Positions 40,157-49,326 of a stretch of DNA of 64,000 nucleotides are shown here, piece after piece. The notes below the pieces were generated by a model. The model ran no database searches, was not told the DNA's origin, and saw nothing but the letters and a program-made list of their open reading frames with translations. Positions within the stretch are counted from its first letter, which is position 1, and each line of letters opens with the position of its first letter. Position numbers and translations under genes: made by a program. This stretch comes from Bacteroidia bacterium (GTDB lineage: Bacteria > Bacteroidota > Bacteroidia > Cytophagales > Cyclobacteriaceae). The stretch is taken from the NCBI GenBank assembly GCA_030432655.1, contig JAUILA010000017.1:62001-126000 (forward strand), written 5' to 3'.

Positions 40157-41446
40157 ATGAAATTGAAAATTAAAAGGATGATTTTGCCGGTGTTGTTTGC
40201 GCTGAGTTTCAGTGCAGCAGGTCAGAATTATCCGACACCTTCCAATGATAATGTCAGCCTGGATGAAGATACCAACATCCTGATCGATGTACTGGCAAAT
40301 GATTCGGACCCGGATAATGATCTTGATCCGGCCAGTCTGACTGTTGCCAACGTGCCTGGTTACGGGCTGGCTGTAGTTCAGGGAACAAAAATACAGTACA
40401 CGCCGGATCCCGATTTTTTTGGGTGGGACACATTCTCCTACGAAATTTCGGATCAGACCGGCAATACGGTCGCGGTGGCGGTGTATATTATAGTGAACGG
40501 CATCAATGATGCACCTACCAGTGCCGACCGGAGTATCACAATCAACGAGGATGAAACCTATACCTTCTCCGGAGCCGATTTCATTTACAACGACGTTGAC
40601 GGGGACTGCTTTAATGGTTTTAAGATAACCTCACCGCTATATCCTGAGCTTGGGGAATTGTTGTATGACGGGAATCCGGTCGAACTGGATTTTATCTATG
40701 CAGATCCCGAGCTGCTTCAATTTGTGCCCGTTGCCGATACGACCGGAATCACTGAATTTGATTTCAGGGTAGTGGACGATCAGGGTGCTGAAAGTGATGA
40801 TTATACCATGACCATTACCATCCTGGATGTTAATGATGCCCCGGCCACGGCAGATATTGTGGTGGATATGAGCTGGAATTCCATATTTGATTTTACCACT
40901 GAGCTCACCTATTCAGATCAGGAAATGGATCCTATGGCCGGGTACATACTAACGTCCTTACCGGCGAAGGGTGCACTTACCTACAACAATTTTCCAGCGG
41001 CAACAAATGTGATTTACACAGATTTCAGCATGCTCGCATACGAACCGGAAGAGAATGAACATGACATACCTTATACCAGTTTCACCTTACTGGTCGAGGA
41101 TGCCCGAGGGGCGCAAAGCGATCAGGTCATGGTGACGGTAAATGTTCATTATGAAGAATATCCAATAGAGATTTCGCAGGGATTCTCGCCAAACGGGGAT
41201 GACATAAACGACCAGTGGTATATCCGCAATATTGAGTACTATTCTTCCAACCGCATTCAGATCTATAACCGGTGGGGGAGTCTTGTCAGGGTTATAGAGG
41301 GATATGATAACGAAACACGAGCCTGGAGAGGAGAGAGTGAAAACGGTGTGTTCGGTAACGAAGTGACGGATGGTTCCTATTTCTATGTGATTTCTCTTGG
41401 AGATGGGTCCGGACCCCTGCAGGGATACGTGGTTTTAAGTCGATAA
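40157..41446 (+). CDS. T9SS-exported protein with Ig/cadherin-like repeats and CHU_C domain
   Basis: 429 residues. Signal peptide (ending SAAGQ), three Ig/cadherin-like repeats (about 30-120, 122-225, 228-325) marked by VLANDSDPDND, IVNGINDAPTSAD and ILDVNDAPATAD, and a C-terminal gliding-motility-type CHU_C domain (about 335-429): ISQGFSPNGDDINDQWYIR, IQIYNRWGSLV and GSYFYVISLG. The last domain is the type B sorting signal for the type IX secretion system, so the protein is put on or beyond the cell surface. It leads an operon with PorP/SprF and an OmpA protein. Confidence 0.92.
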   Translation: MKLKIKRMILPVLFALSFSAAGQNYPTPSNDNVSLDEDTNILIDVLANDSDPDNDLDPASLTVANVPGYGLAVVQGTKIQYTPDPDFFGWDTFSYEISDQTGNTVAVAVYIIVNGINDAPTSADRSITINEDETYTFSGADFIYNDVDGDCFNGFKITSPLYPELGELLYDGNPVELDFIYADPELLQFVPVADTTGITEFDFRVVDDQGAESDDYTMTITILDVNDAPATADIVVDMSWNSIFDFTTELTYSDQEMDPMAGYILTSLPAKGALTYNNFPAATNVIYTDFSMLAYEPEENEHDIPYTSFTLLVEDARGAQSDQVMVTVNVHYEEYPIEISQGFSPNGDDINDQWYIRNIEYYSSNRIQIYNRWGSLVRVIEGYDNETRAWRGESENGVFGNEVTDGSYFYVISLGDGSGPLQGYVVLSR

Positions 41447-41455
41447 TCAGCTTTT

Positions 41456-42388
41456 ATGAAAAGAATTATACTATTCATCTTTATGATTTGTACCGGGGCC
41501 ATGGTAAATGCACAACAGCAGGCCATGTTCTCCCAGTACATGTTCAACCCGGTAGCCATTAACCCGGCCTATGCCGGCTCCAATGGCGCGCTGACTGCCT
41601 CGGTTTTATCGCGGTCGCAATGGACTTCACTCGACGGAGCTCCCAGCACACAGACATTCTCCATTCACGGACCTGTGAAATACTCGAGAGCGTCGTTTGG
41701 CGGACAGTTATATCATGACCAGATAACGGTCAGTAATTACTATGGCGTATACGGTTTTTATTCCTACTACATACCGCTGGCCGAAAATGTAAAGCTGAGC
41801 TTCGGGCTTCGGGCCGGTGCATCCTACTATCAGGCCGACATGACCCAGCTGGACCTGTATTATCCGGAAATGGATTATACCAGTGACCCGGTCTTCATGT
41901 CAAGTTCATTTGGTGGATGGCTGCCGAATGTCGGAGCAGGTATTTACCTGTACAGTGACCGGACCTATTTTGGTATGTCCATGCCTGAAATAATCAATAA
42001 TGAAATTGAAACCTCGGTGGAATCCGTTAACGGGCGCCAGCAGATGCACTACTTCATTCACGGAGGCCATGTTTTTGAACTGGGTCGCTCCCTTAAACTG
42101 AAGCCTAACTTCCTGGTCAAAGGTGTTAAAGGTGCCCCGGTGCAGGTAGACCTGAACGCAAACCTCCTGATCAGGGATGTGCTTTGGGTAGGGGCATCTT
42201 ACCGGTGGGACGAATCCATCGCAGCCCTGGTGGAGATTGATTTCAGCAAACAATGGCGGATCGGGTATTCTTATGATATGCCAAACGGGGATGACCTGGG
42301 ACCTTTTCATAATGGTTCGCATGAATTCCTGATAAGCTACCGCTTTATCCGTAACAAAAATATGGCAATTACACCAAGATATTTCTGA
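41456..42388 (+). CDS. PorP/SprF family outer-membrane protein
   Basis: 310 residues. Signal peptide followed by the family signature QAMFSQYMFNPVAINPAYAGSNGAL, then a beta-barrel with repeated aromatic strands and a final HEFLISYRF strand. PorP/SprF proteins sit in the outer membrane and work with T9SS cargo of type B sorting, often one for each partner adhesin. The gene directly before it encodes such a CHU_C protein, so it is the probable partner; the OmpA protein behind it completes the common trio. Confidence 0.94.
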   Translation: MKRIILFIFMICTGAMVNAQQQAMFSQYMFNPVAINPAYAGSNGALTASVLSRSQWTSLDGAPSTQTFSIHGPVKYSRASFGGQLYHDQITVSNYYGVYGFYSYYIPLAENVKLSFGLRAGASYYQADMTQLDLYYPEMDYTSDPVFMSSSFGGWLPNVGAGIYLYSDRTYFGMSMPEIINNEIETSVESVNGRQQMHYFIHGGHVFELGRSLKLKPNFLVKGVKGAPVQVDLNANLLIRDVLWVGASYRWDESIAALVEIDFSKQWRIGYSYDMPNGDDLGPFHNGSHEFLISYRFIRNKNMAITPRYF

Positions 42389-42390
42389 GA

Positions 42391-44403
42391 ATGATACGCG
42401 CTATACTACTACTTACTGGTTTTCTGACAGTCTTTGGTTCACTTAAGGCACAGCATCGGCAAGTGTTGCTGGGTGATTCACTGTACCGTCATTATAGCTA
42501 CGCCAAGGCTGTAAAACATTATGAAAAAGCCCTGAAAAAGGTGGATGATCCAATTCACGTTCATGAGCGGCTGGCGAATTGTTATTATAAACTCAGGGAT
42601 TATGATCAGGCGCTCACGCAATATGAGCAGGCCATTTCAGGAAGCAAAGACTGGTCTGAAGAATCAAGATGGAATTATCTCCACGTTCAGCGTTCAGCAG
42701 GAAATGATGAAGCCGTGCGAAAGTATGTGGCAGAATGGGCTTCATTAAACAAAGAGCTGGCCGGGTCGGTGAGTACAGGGATCCAGGCAGAGTATCTGTA
42801 TTTCATTGATTCGGCCGCCTTTGAAGTAACTCTTACGGTAGTGAATACCGACCGGTCAGAATTTGCACCGGCTTATTACCAGGACGGTCTGGTCTTTGCC
42901 TCTTCCCGTAAAGAAGGCAACGCGTCTTCAAAAAAGTATCACTGGGATGGCGGGTATTACCTGGATCTCTACTATGCTCCGCTGAAGGGAGGCCCTTCGG
43001 TAGCACCCACTCCGGTTGGGGCGAATACCACGTTTCACGACGGTCCGCTGGCCTTCTATGATAATGACCGGAAAGTAATATTCACCCGGAATGAGCCTGG
43101 CAAGTCCCGGGACGGACTGCGGACACTTATGCTGATGCATGCAGATGTTTTGCCAAACGGTTCGTGGGTCAATATTGAAGAGTTGTCCCTGAATGATCCG
43201 GGATATTCCCTGTCACATCCGGCAATAACGGCCGACATGAAGCGGTTGTATTTCGTTTCGGATATGCCGGGAGGCCATGGTGGCACTGATATCTGGTATT
43301 CTGAGAGGTCCGGCGATCATTGGGGTCAACCAGTCAATATGGGTCCGGAAATCAATACCGCGGGAAATGAAATGTTTCCTTATCTGCGGGGCGATGAATT
43401 TTTCTTTGCCTCGGACGGGCATCCTGGTCTGGGCGGACTTGACATATTCATTGCGGAAGAGATTGGAAAAAAGGCATTTATGATTCGTAATGCCGGTTAT
43501 CCGCTTAATACCAGCCGCGACGACTTCGGCTTAATTACGCGCAATGGAAGGGAGGGGTTCTTTTCTTCCAACCGGGCAGGTCAGGACGATATTTACTCCT
43601 TCATCCGGGATAAAACACTTGTGGACATTTTCTACGTGGATGAAAAGGATCAGTCCCTGGATAGTGTGAGTACGGAGAAGGAAGGCAGGAAGATCATGCC
43701 CACCGGAGACCGGACCCACCTGTTGCTGCCGGTGAACTCGGTTACAGGTTTACATGCGAGCCGGGAGAATTATGCAGACACGGCCTTTTCCATTGAGACG
43801 GGCGATGAATTTTACCTGGCCCGGACCATACCCATGCGCTATGCTCTGGACAGGGGACTGGTGGATATTTATCCTATTGCCTCTGAGGGCCGTGTGGATT
43901 TCTACCTGGGACTGCCTGAAAAGCTGGTGTATGCAGACGAAGCCGGTCATTGGGAAAGGGACCTTGACATCGTTCGAATTGAAGACATGCCCGACTTCAA
44001 TATGTTGCAGAATATCAGCAAAATACTGGATCAGAATGGATTTGACGTGGTGGTAAAAGACACGATATCCGCTGTATTCTTTGATTTTGACAAACATGTA
44101 ATTCGCTCTCGAGAAAAAACAAATCTTGACAGACTAATTTCGCTGCTTGATCGTTATCCTGCTTCCGGTGTCGTTGTATCTGCCCATACAGATATCAGGG
44201 GGTCAAATGCCTATAATGATAAGCTGGCAGAACGAAGAGCCATTTCGACCAGGGATTACCTGATTGCTAATGGTATTTCTTCCGAGAGAATAACGATGCA
44301 CTTCTACGGCGAACGTAAATTGTGGATCGAATGCTCGAAATGTACAGAAGAAGAGCATCAGCTCAACCGGCGTGCTGTTTTTGGAGTGAATAAAGAAGAA
44401 TAA
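42391..44403 (+). CDS. OmpA family protein with TPR and PD40-like repeats (T9SS-associated)
   Basis: 670 residues: signal peptide, TPR helices (about 28-95, YAKAVKHYEKALKK..YDQALTQYEQAI), PD40/beta-propeller-type repeats (about 150-400, e.g. MKRLYFVSDMPGGHGGTDIWYSER, EFFFASDGHPGLGGLDIF), and a C-terminal OmpA domain (about 555-670) that binds peptidoglycan (AHTDIRGSNAYNDKLAERRA). Such three-part proteins follow PorP and CHU_C genes and are thought to tie the complex to the cell wall. It starts 2 bp after the porP stop. Confidence 0.92.
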   Translation: MIRAILLLTGFLTVFGSLKAQHRQVLLGDSLYRHYSYAKAVKHYEKALKKVDDPIHVHERLANCYYKLRDYDQALTQYEQAISGSKDWSEESRWNYLHVQRSAGNDEAVRKYVAEWASLNKELAGSVSTGIQAEYLYFIDSAAFEVTLTVVNTDRSEFAPAYYQDGLVFASSRKEGNASSKKYHWDGGYYLDLYYAPLKGGPSVAPTPVGANTTFHDGPLAFYDNDRKVIFTRNEPGKSRDGLRTLMLMHADVLPNGSWVNIEELSLNDPGYSLSHPAITADMKRLYFVSDMPGGHGGTDIWYSERSGDHWGQPVNMGPEINTAGNEMFPYLRGDEFFFASDGHPGLGGLDIFIAEEIGKKAFMIRNAGYPLNTSRDDFGLITRNGREGFFSSNRAGQDDIYSFIRDKTLVDIFYVDEKDQSLDSVSTEKEGRKIMPTGDRTHLLLPVNSVTGLHASRENYADTAFSIETGDEFYLARTIPMRYALDRGLVDIYPIASEGRVDFYLGLPEKLVYADEAGHWERDLDIVRIEDMPDFNMLQNISKILDQNGFDVVVKDTISAVFFDFDKHVIRSREKTNLDRLISLLDRYPASGVVVSAHTDIRGSNAYNDKLAERRAISTRDYLIANGISSERITMHFYGERKLWIECSKCTEEEHQLNRRAVFGVNKEE

Positions 44404-44422
44404 ACGTTATTATTTGGTTGTT

Positions 44423-44470
44423 AAAAGGATCGTGCTGGCAATAGCAATATTGTCAGCCGGTCCTTTTACT
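44423..44470 (+). terminator. Terminator of the T9SS-associated operon
   Basis: Long hairpin beginning AAAAGGA and ending TCCTTTT, with inner CAATA/TATTG pairing, 20 bp after the OmpA gene. Confidence 0.7.
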
Positions 44471-44511
44471 TTTTCAAGCCAGTTCAAAACAGTTTTACCT
44501 GCAGGTATGAA

Positions 44512-44542
44512 TTGGCCATTCCTTTTATTTATTCTATTTTTG
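44512..44542 (+). promoter_or_regulatory. Promoter of accA
   Basis: TTG, 20 bp, TATTTTTG (perfect TAnnTTTG), ending 25 bp before the accA start codon. Confidence 0.65.
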
Positions 44543-44567
44543 TTCTCAGAATCATTAACTGCATCAC

Positions 44568-45515
44568 ATGCAACTGGACTTTGAGAAACCAATCGTGGAG
44601 CTTGAGGCAAAACTTGAGGGGATGAAACAGATCGCGCGCGAAAGCGACGTGGATGTCACCGAAGCGATCAAGACCCTGGAAAAGAAAATTCACGGACTCA
44701 AAAAAGAGATTTTTGAGAACCTGACCCGCTGGCAACGCGTTCAGCTGTCCCGTCATCCCGAGCGCCCCTATGCACTGGATTATATTTATGAGATCGCTGA
44801 TGATTTCATCGAACTCCATGGTGACAGGAATGTCCGGGACGACAAGGCTATGGTAGGTGGATTTGGTTCGATCGATGGCAAAACGTTTATGCTGATCGGG
44901 CAACAAAAAGGGCGGAATACCAAGGACAGGCAGTACCGCAATTTTGGGATGGCCAACCCGGAAGGGTATCGCAAAGCATTGCGCCTTATGAAGCTGGCGG
45001 AGAAGTTCAATAAGCCTATTGTTACCCTGATCGACACCCCGGGCGCATTTCCCGGGCTGGAAGCCGAGGAACGTGGGCAGGGCGAGGCAATTGCCCGCAA
45101 CCTGAAGGAAATGTTCATGCTCAAGGTACCAGTAATTTGTATTGTGATCGGTGAAGGTGCCTCCGGCGGAGCCCTGGGAATAGCCATTGGTGACAAAGTG
45201 CTGATGCTGGAGAATACCTGGTATTCGGTTATATCACCTGAATCCTGTTCGTCTATCCTCTGGCGCAGCTGGGAATACAAAGAGCAGGCGGCTGAAGCGT
45301 TGAAACTAACCGCAGAAGATATGACCGGACTGGGTTTGGTGGATGGAATAATCAGGGAGCCTTTGGGCGGTGCCCATACCGACCTGAAATATATGGCAAA
45401 ACAGGTCAAATCGGCGATTAAAAAAGAAACCGGAGAGTTGGAAAAGCTGAGCACTGACGACCGGATCAGTAAGCGGATCGACAAGTTCTGCAATATGGGA
45501 GTATTCGAAGGATAA
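44568..45515 (+). CDS. accA: Acetyl-CoA carboxylase, carboxyltransferase subunit alpha
   Basis: 315 residues, the normal length. AccA features: N-terminal helices ([20 protein letters not shown]), [83 protein letters not shown] and [20 protein letters not shown]. With AccD it transfers carboxyl from biotin to acetyl-CoA, the first step of fatty acid synthesis. It has its own promoter and is followed closely by an MBL hydrolase gene. Confidence 0.97.
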   Translation: MQLDFEKPIVELEAKLEGMKQIARESDVDVTEAIKTLEKKIHGLKKEIFENLTRWQRVQLSRHPERPYALDYIYEIADDFIELHGDRNVRDDKAMVGGFGSIDGKTFMLIGQQKGRNTKDRQYRNFGMANPEGYRKALRLMKLAEKFNKPIVTLIDTPGAFPGLEAEERGQGEAIARNLKEMFMLKVPVICIVIGEGASGGALGIAIGDKVLMLENTWYSVISPESCSSILWRSWEYKEQAAEALKLTAEDMTGLGLVDGIIREPLGGAHTDLKYMAKQVKSAIKKETGELEKLSTDDRISKRIDKFCNMGVFEG

Positions 45516-45522
45516 TTCCCTG

Positions 45523-46365
45523 ATGGAGCTAAGCATCATTCATACCGGTAATTTCAAACTCGACGGCGGAGCCATGTTCGGGGTTGTCCCCAAAACCATC
45601 TGGCAGCGAACTAATCCTGCCGATGATAATAATATGTGCTCGTGGTCCATGCGATGCCTGCTGATCAAACAAGGTGATCGCGCCATGCTGATCGATAACG
45701 GGATCGGGAACAAGCAAAGCGAGAAATTCTTCAGTTACTACTACCTGCACGGCGACCACAGCCTGGACGGGTCTTTAAAGAAAGCAGGATTGTCTCCTGA
45801 TGACATTACGGATATGTTTCATACCCATCTGCATTTCGACCATTGTGGTGGCGGGGTTGTCCAAACGGCTGACCAGGAATATTCGCTTAAATTTCCAAAC
45901 GCAACCTACTGGTCCCATGCGGATCACTGGGAATGGGCTACGGTACCGAATGCACGTGAAAAAGCCAGTTTTTTATCGGAAAATATTCTCCCGATCCAGG
46001 AGAGCGGGCATCTTGAATTCAAAACAGGAGATACAGGCAGCCTTATGGAGGATGTTGAATTTATCACCGTCAATGGGCATACAGATAAGCAGATGCTGCC
46101 TGTGATTCAATATAAAGGTCATACCATAGTGTTTGTCGCAGACCTCCTTCCTTCAGTCGGACATATTCCTTTGCCGTACGTTATGGGATATGATACACGT
46201 CCGCTGCTTACCCTTGATGAGAAGGAAAAATTCCTGAAAGAAGCGGCGGACAATAAATACATTTTATTCCTGGAACACGATTCTCAGCATGAATGCTGTA
46301 CTGTAAAGCATACAGATAAAGGGGTTCGGCTGGATGAGACCTTCCAACTTTCCGACCTTGGCTAG
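45523..46365 (+). CDS. Metallo-beta-lactamase fold hydrolase
   Basis: 280 residues. Metal motif HTHLHFDH (100-107, HxHxDH), then the later metal-binding His in VNGHTDKQML, Asp in VFVADLLPS and His in LEHDSQHE. Of the AHL-lactonase/ quorum-quenching-like or AttM-type subgroup by overall shape, but the substrate is unknown. The gene begins 7 bp after accA and ends 3 bp before the patatin gene, so it is in one operon with lipid-related genes. Confidence 0.9.
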   Translation: MELSIIHTGNFKLDGGAMFGVVPKTIWQRTNPADDNNMCSWSMRCLLIKQGDRAMLIDNGIGNKQSEKFFSYYYLHGDHSLDGSLKKAGLSPDDITDMFHTHLHFDHCGGGVVQTADQEYSLKFPNATYWSHADHWEWATVPNAREKASFLSENILPIQESGHLEFKTGDTGSLMEDVEFITVNGHTDKQMLPVIQYKGHTIVFVADLLPSVGHIPLPYVMGYDTRPLLTLDEKEKFLKEAADNKYILFLEHDSQHECCTVKHTDKGVRLDETFQLSDLG

Positions 46366-46368
46366 CTT

Positions 46369-47136
46369 ATGAGCGATAGTCCCCGAATTGGTCTGGTACT
46401 TTCCGGTGGAGGCATTCGCGGCGTGGCACATCTTGGGGTGATTAAGGCGCTCGAAGAAAGAAAAATTCCCATTCACGAAATAGCCGGCGTCAGTGCCGGG
46501 GCAATAGTTGGAGCCATGTATGGGTCAGGACATTCTCCGGATGAGATCCTGGGATTAATAAAAAAGATCACTACCTGGCAATTCCTTCAGCCGGCATTCA
46601 ATTTCCGTGGCGTACTGCGAATTGATATTCTCCGGAAATTTCTCAGTCAGCATATCACCGACAACCGGTTTGAAGGATTGAATATTCCCCTCACCGTAGG
46701 CGCAACCAATTTAACCTATGGGGTAACGGATTATTTTTCTGCCGGTCCGCTGGTTGAGGCTGTATGTGCTTCCTCGTGCGTGCCGGTACTTTTTGATCCT
46801 ATGAAAATAGGGGATCAATGGTATATTGATGGCGGAGTTCTGAATAACCTGCCGGCCGAACCTGTTCGCGAATCCTGCGATATCCTGATCGGTGTGCATA
46901 CTAATCCTGTTGAGGAAGATTTTATGGCGACAAACGCCCGCCAGGTCATGGAACGGGCCCTTATGATGGCCATAGGAAAGAATGTGGAGCAAAGCCGCAA
47001 ATTATGTGATCATTTCATCGAACCGCCCACCCTGGGGATATTCCGGGTCAACGACCTGGCCTCTGCGGATGTAATATTTAATACGGGATATTACGCAATG
47101 CTTGAATATTTGGATAATAACAGCATTATCGATTGA
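46369..47136 (+). CDS. Patatin-like phospholipase
   Basis: 255 residues. Oxyanion motif GGGIRG (13-18), nucleophile elbow GVSAG (40-44, Ser42) and catalytic Asp in DGGVLNNLPAEPV. RssA/YchK-like size without membrane anchors. It would hydrolyse acyl chains from membrane lipids. It follows the MBL gene in the accA unit and is the last gene of that run. Confidence 0.92.
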   Translation: MSDSPRIGLVLSGGGIRGVAHLGVIKALEERKIPIHEIAGVSAGAIVGAMYGSGHSPDEILGLIKKITTWQFLQPAFNFRGVLRIDILRKFLSQHITDNRFEGLNIPLTVGATNLTYGVTDYFSAGPLVEAVCASSCVPVLFDPMKIGDQWYIDGGVLNNLPAEPVRESCDILIGVHTNPVEEDFMATNARQVMERALMMAIGKNVEQSRKLCDHFIEPPTLGIFRVNDLASADVIFNTGYYAMLEYLDNNSIID

Positions 47137-47305
47137 TCAGGCAGCGTGTTTTACGGCTGAATAGCACGTTCCGGACTAGTCAGCTAATAGTCAGACACAT
47201 GTAGGGATTCAATACGTAATGATTTATTTGATCCGATTCGCTACCATACCTTTACGCCTGACAACCCAATTACTATTTTTATTTAATAATTAACTTATTT
47301 TTAAA

Positions 47306-47890
47306 ATGAAAAAGCTTTTATTATTTGTCGCTGTAATTTTTTTATGTGCTACAGCAAGTGAAGCCCAGGTTAAATTCGGAATTAAAGGAGGATTGAATAT
47401 AGCCTCTGTTGATTTTGAGTCCAGTGGTATTTCTATCTCACCTGATTCCAAGATTGGATTTCACGCGGGAGCTATGGCTAAGCTTTCTATCGCTGAACAG
47501 TTTTCAGTACAACCTGAACTGCTTTACTCAGTGGAAGGAGCCACCTTTGATTTTGATGGCGATGAGATGGATATCAACATGAATTTTGTAAATATCCCGG
47601 TACTTTTTACCTATAATCCGGCCGAGATTTTTTCAATTCACGTAGGACCTCAGATCGGAATCCCTGTTACGGCGGAATTTGAATCGGAAGGACAGACAGA
47701 GGATATTAAAGACGACATCAAGTCGATCAACCTTTCGGCTGCCATTGGTGCTGCTGTTGAATTGGACAACGGGTTCACCGGAGGCGTTCGTTACAATCTT
47801 GGACTGAGCGATCTCAATGATACGGAGGATGATGGTTCAATTAAGACCAACGCATTTCAGGTTTATGTCGGATATTTTTTCAGCCGATAA
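47306..47890 (+). CDS. Small outer-membrane beta-barrel protein (porin family)
   Basis: 194 residues, signal peptide ending SEAQ. Strands typical of PF13568-like barrels: KFGIKGGLNIAS, IGFHAGAMAKLSI, SVQPELLYSVEGA, and a terminal NAFQVYVGYFFSR. It is a paralogue of the gene at 48712, sharing the GIKGGLN start and the FDFDGDEMD / FNFDGDDLE turn. Likely an eight-stranded barrel of unknown role in the outer membrane. Confidence 0.88.
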   Translation: MKKLLLFVAVIFLCATASEAQVKFGIKGGLNIASVDFESSGISISPDSKIGFHAGAMAKLSIAEQFSVQPELLYSVEGATFDFDGDEMDINMNFVNIPVLFTYNPAEIFSIHVGPQIGIPVTAEFESEGQTEDIKDDIKSINLSAAIGAAVELDNGFTGGVRYNLGLSDLNDTEDDGSIKTNAFQVYVGYFFSR

Positions 47891-47910
47891 TTAAAATCAG
47901 TAATTTCGAA

Positions 47911-47937
47911 AAGTCAGGCATTGCCTGACTTTTTTTT
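47911..47937 (+). terminator. Rho-independent terminator
   Basis: Hairpin AAGTCAGGCAA / TTGCCTGACTT with T8, 21 bp after the barrel gene. Confidence 0.85.
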
Positions 47938-47975
47938 ACTATTCAATGTTTTTTTAAATCAATAATTATCCAAGA

Positions 47976-48563
47976 ATGAAAAGATTTCTATTAACAATTG
48001 CTCTTGTAACCGGCCTTGGGGTTTTAGTCAATGCCCAGCAATTCCCGGTGAAATCCGGAGTTGGTGTGAATGAAGAAAACGAGGTGCTTTCCGCCCCCAT
48101 TTTTTTACCAGGTGAGAATTCGCTGGAAGCTTCCAAAGCTGCACCCTGGCGTGTCGGAGTTGGCCTTGGCTGGGGCAGCGAAATTGAAGAACTGGGATTT
48201 GGCGTAAATGCTGAGTTTTTTCTTAACGACAAAATCTCATTGAATCCCGGGTTCATATTTTTCCTGGTTGATGATGGTCCGTTTGACAACCAGAATTTCT
48301 GGACAATGAATATCAATGCGAACTATTATTTTGCCCAGGAAGGATCTGTGGATTTCTACGGCCTGGGTGGGTTGAACCTGTCTACTTACTCCTGGAAAAG
48401 TAACGGAGAGAAAGATTCGAACACCGAGCTGGGAATTAACCTGGGTATCGGTGCCAACTTTGATGTAGGAGGAACTGTTCAGCCTTATGCTGAAATGAAA
48501 TATGTATTAGGCGATTATGATCAGCTGGTCCTGTTTTTCGGAGCCAAGATTGATATCAACTAA
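47976..48563 (+). CDS. Outer-membrane beta-barrel protein
   Basis: 195 residues, signal peptide ending VNAQ. A barrel-like sequence of alternating aromatic strands (WRVGVGLGWGSEIEELGFGVNAEFFLNDKISLNPGFIFFL, WTMNINANYYF, VQPYAEMKYVLG, LVLFFGAKIDIN). It is not close in sequence to the barrels on either side, although in the same position and size. Function unknown. Confidence 0.82.
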   Translation: MKRFLLTIALVTGLGVLVNAQQFPVKSGVGVNEENEVLSAPIFLPGENSLEASKAAPWRVGVGLGWGSEIEELGFGVNAEFFLNDKISLNPGFIFFLVDDGPFDNQNFWTMNINANYYFAQEGSVDFYGLGGLNLSTYSWKSNGEKDSNTELGINLGIGANFDVGGTVQPYAEMKYVLGDYDQLVLFFGAKIDIN

Positions 48564-48587
48564 TAGATCTTAACCTGTAGATCATTT

Positions 48588-48616
48588 AAAAGCACCCGAA
48601 TTCCGGGTGCTTTTTT
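48588..48616 (+). terminator. Rho-independent terminator
   Basis: AAAAGCACCCG / CGGGTGCTTTT stem with T6, 25 bp after the second barrel gene. Confidence 0.85.
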
Positions 48617-48711
48617 GTTTTGTAAGTAACTGTACGTCAGGGTTTAATATTACGAATAATTCTTTGGTCTGAATTTTGGAAAGAAGTCAGTCTAACCAAA
48701 GACTAACAGTA

Positions 48712-49293
48712 ATGACAAGACGTATCATTTTTACAGCCGCACTGCTATTGGCAGCAGGCACAGCGACGATGGCACAGTTCCAGCTTGGCGTGAAAGGGGG
48801 GCTCAACCTTTCAGAGCTTTCCATGGATAATATCAGTACGAATACCAGGACCGGCTATCATCTCGGGGCATTCACTTCGGTTAAGTTTGGCAAGGTAGCT
48901 ATTCAACCTGAAGTCATTTTTTCCCAGCAGGGAACAAAGTTCAATTTTGACGGAGACGACCTTGAGTCTAATTTTTCCTACATCAATGTTCCGGTTATTC
49001 TGAAGCTTTACCTGCTGGGTGGACTGAACCTACAGATCGGTCCGCAATTTGGCTACCTGACCAGTGCCGAATCAGATTTTAATCCGATCGAAGAAATGGG
49101 AAGCAGGAATGTACGATCATTTTACGATAACGCAGACATCTCCCTTGCCCTTGGGTTTGGAATCGACCTGCCATTCAACGTGAATCTTGATTTTAGATAC
49201 AACAAAGGCCTGAATGATATCGCGGATTCCAACCTGGCGGCGACGCAGAACCAGGTGTTCCAGGTATCGGCCGGTATCCGGATTATAGACTGA
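48712..49293 (+). CDS. Small outer-membrane beta-barrel protein (porin family)
   Basis: 193 residues from the ATG at 48712 (MTRRIIFTAALLLAAGTATMAQ signal peptide; an earlier ATG at 48676 is not needed). Paralogue of the 47306 gene: FQLGVKGGLNLSELS, YHLGAFTSVKF, IQPEVIFSQQGTKFNFDGDD, YINVPVILKLYL, IQIGPQFG-like strand and a VFQVSAGIRII end. PF13568-type barrel. The two related barrels with a third unrelated one between them suggest duplication followed by change of use. Confidence 0.88.
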   Translation: MTRRIIFTAALLLAAGTATMAQFQLGVKGGLNLSELSMDNISTNTRTGYHLGAFTSVKFGKVAIQPEVIFSQQGTKFNFDGDDLESNFSYINVPVILKLYLLGGLNLQIGPQFGYLTSAESDFNPIEEMGSRNVRSFYDNADISLALGFGIDLPFNVNLDFRYNKGLNDIADSNLAATQNQVFQVSAGIRIID

Positions 49294-49326
49294 AAAGAAG
49301 GAGGAAATTCCCGGACCGGCAGGATC

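Noticed and set aside
44786-45493. Minus-strand frame of 235 codons inside accA
   Set aside because: Antisense shadow; Ser/Pro/Arg-rich without motifs.
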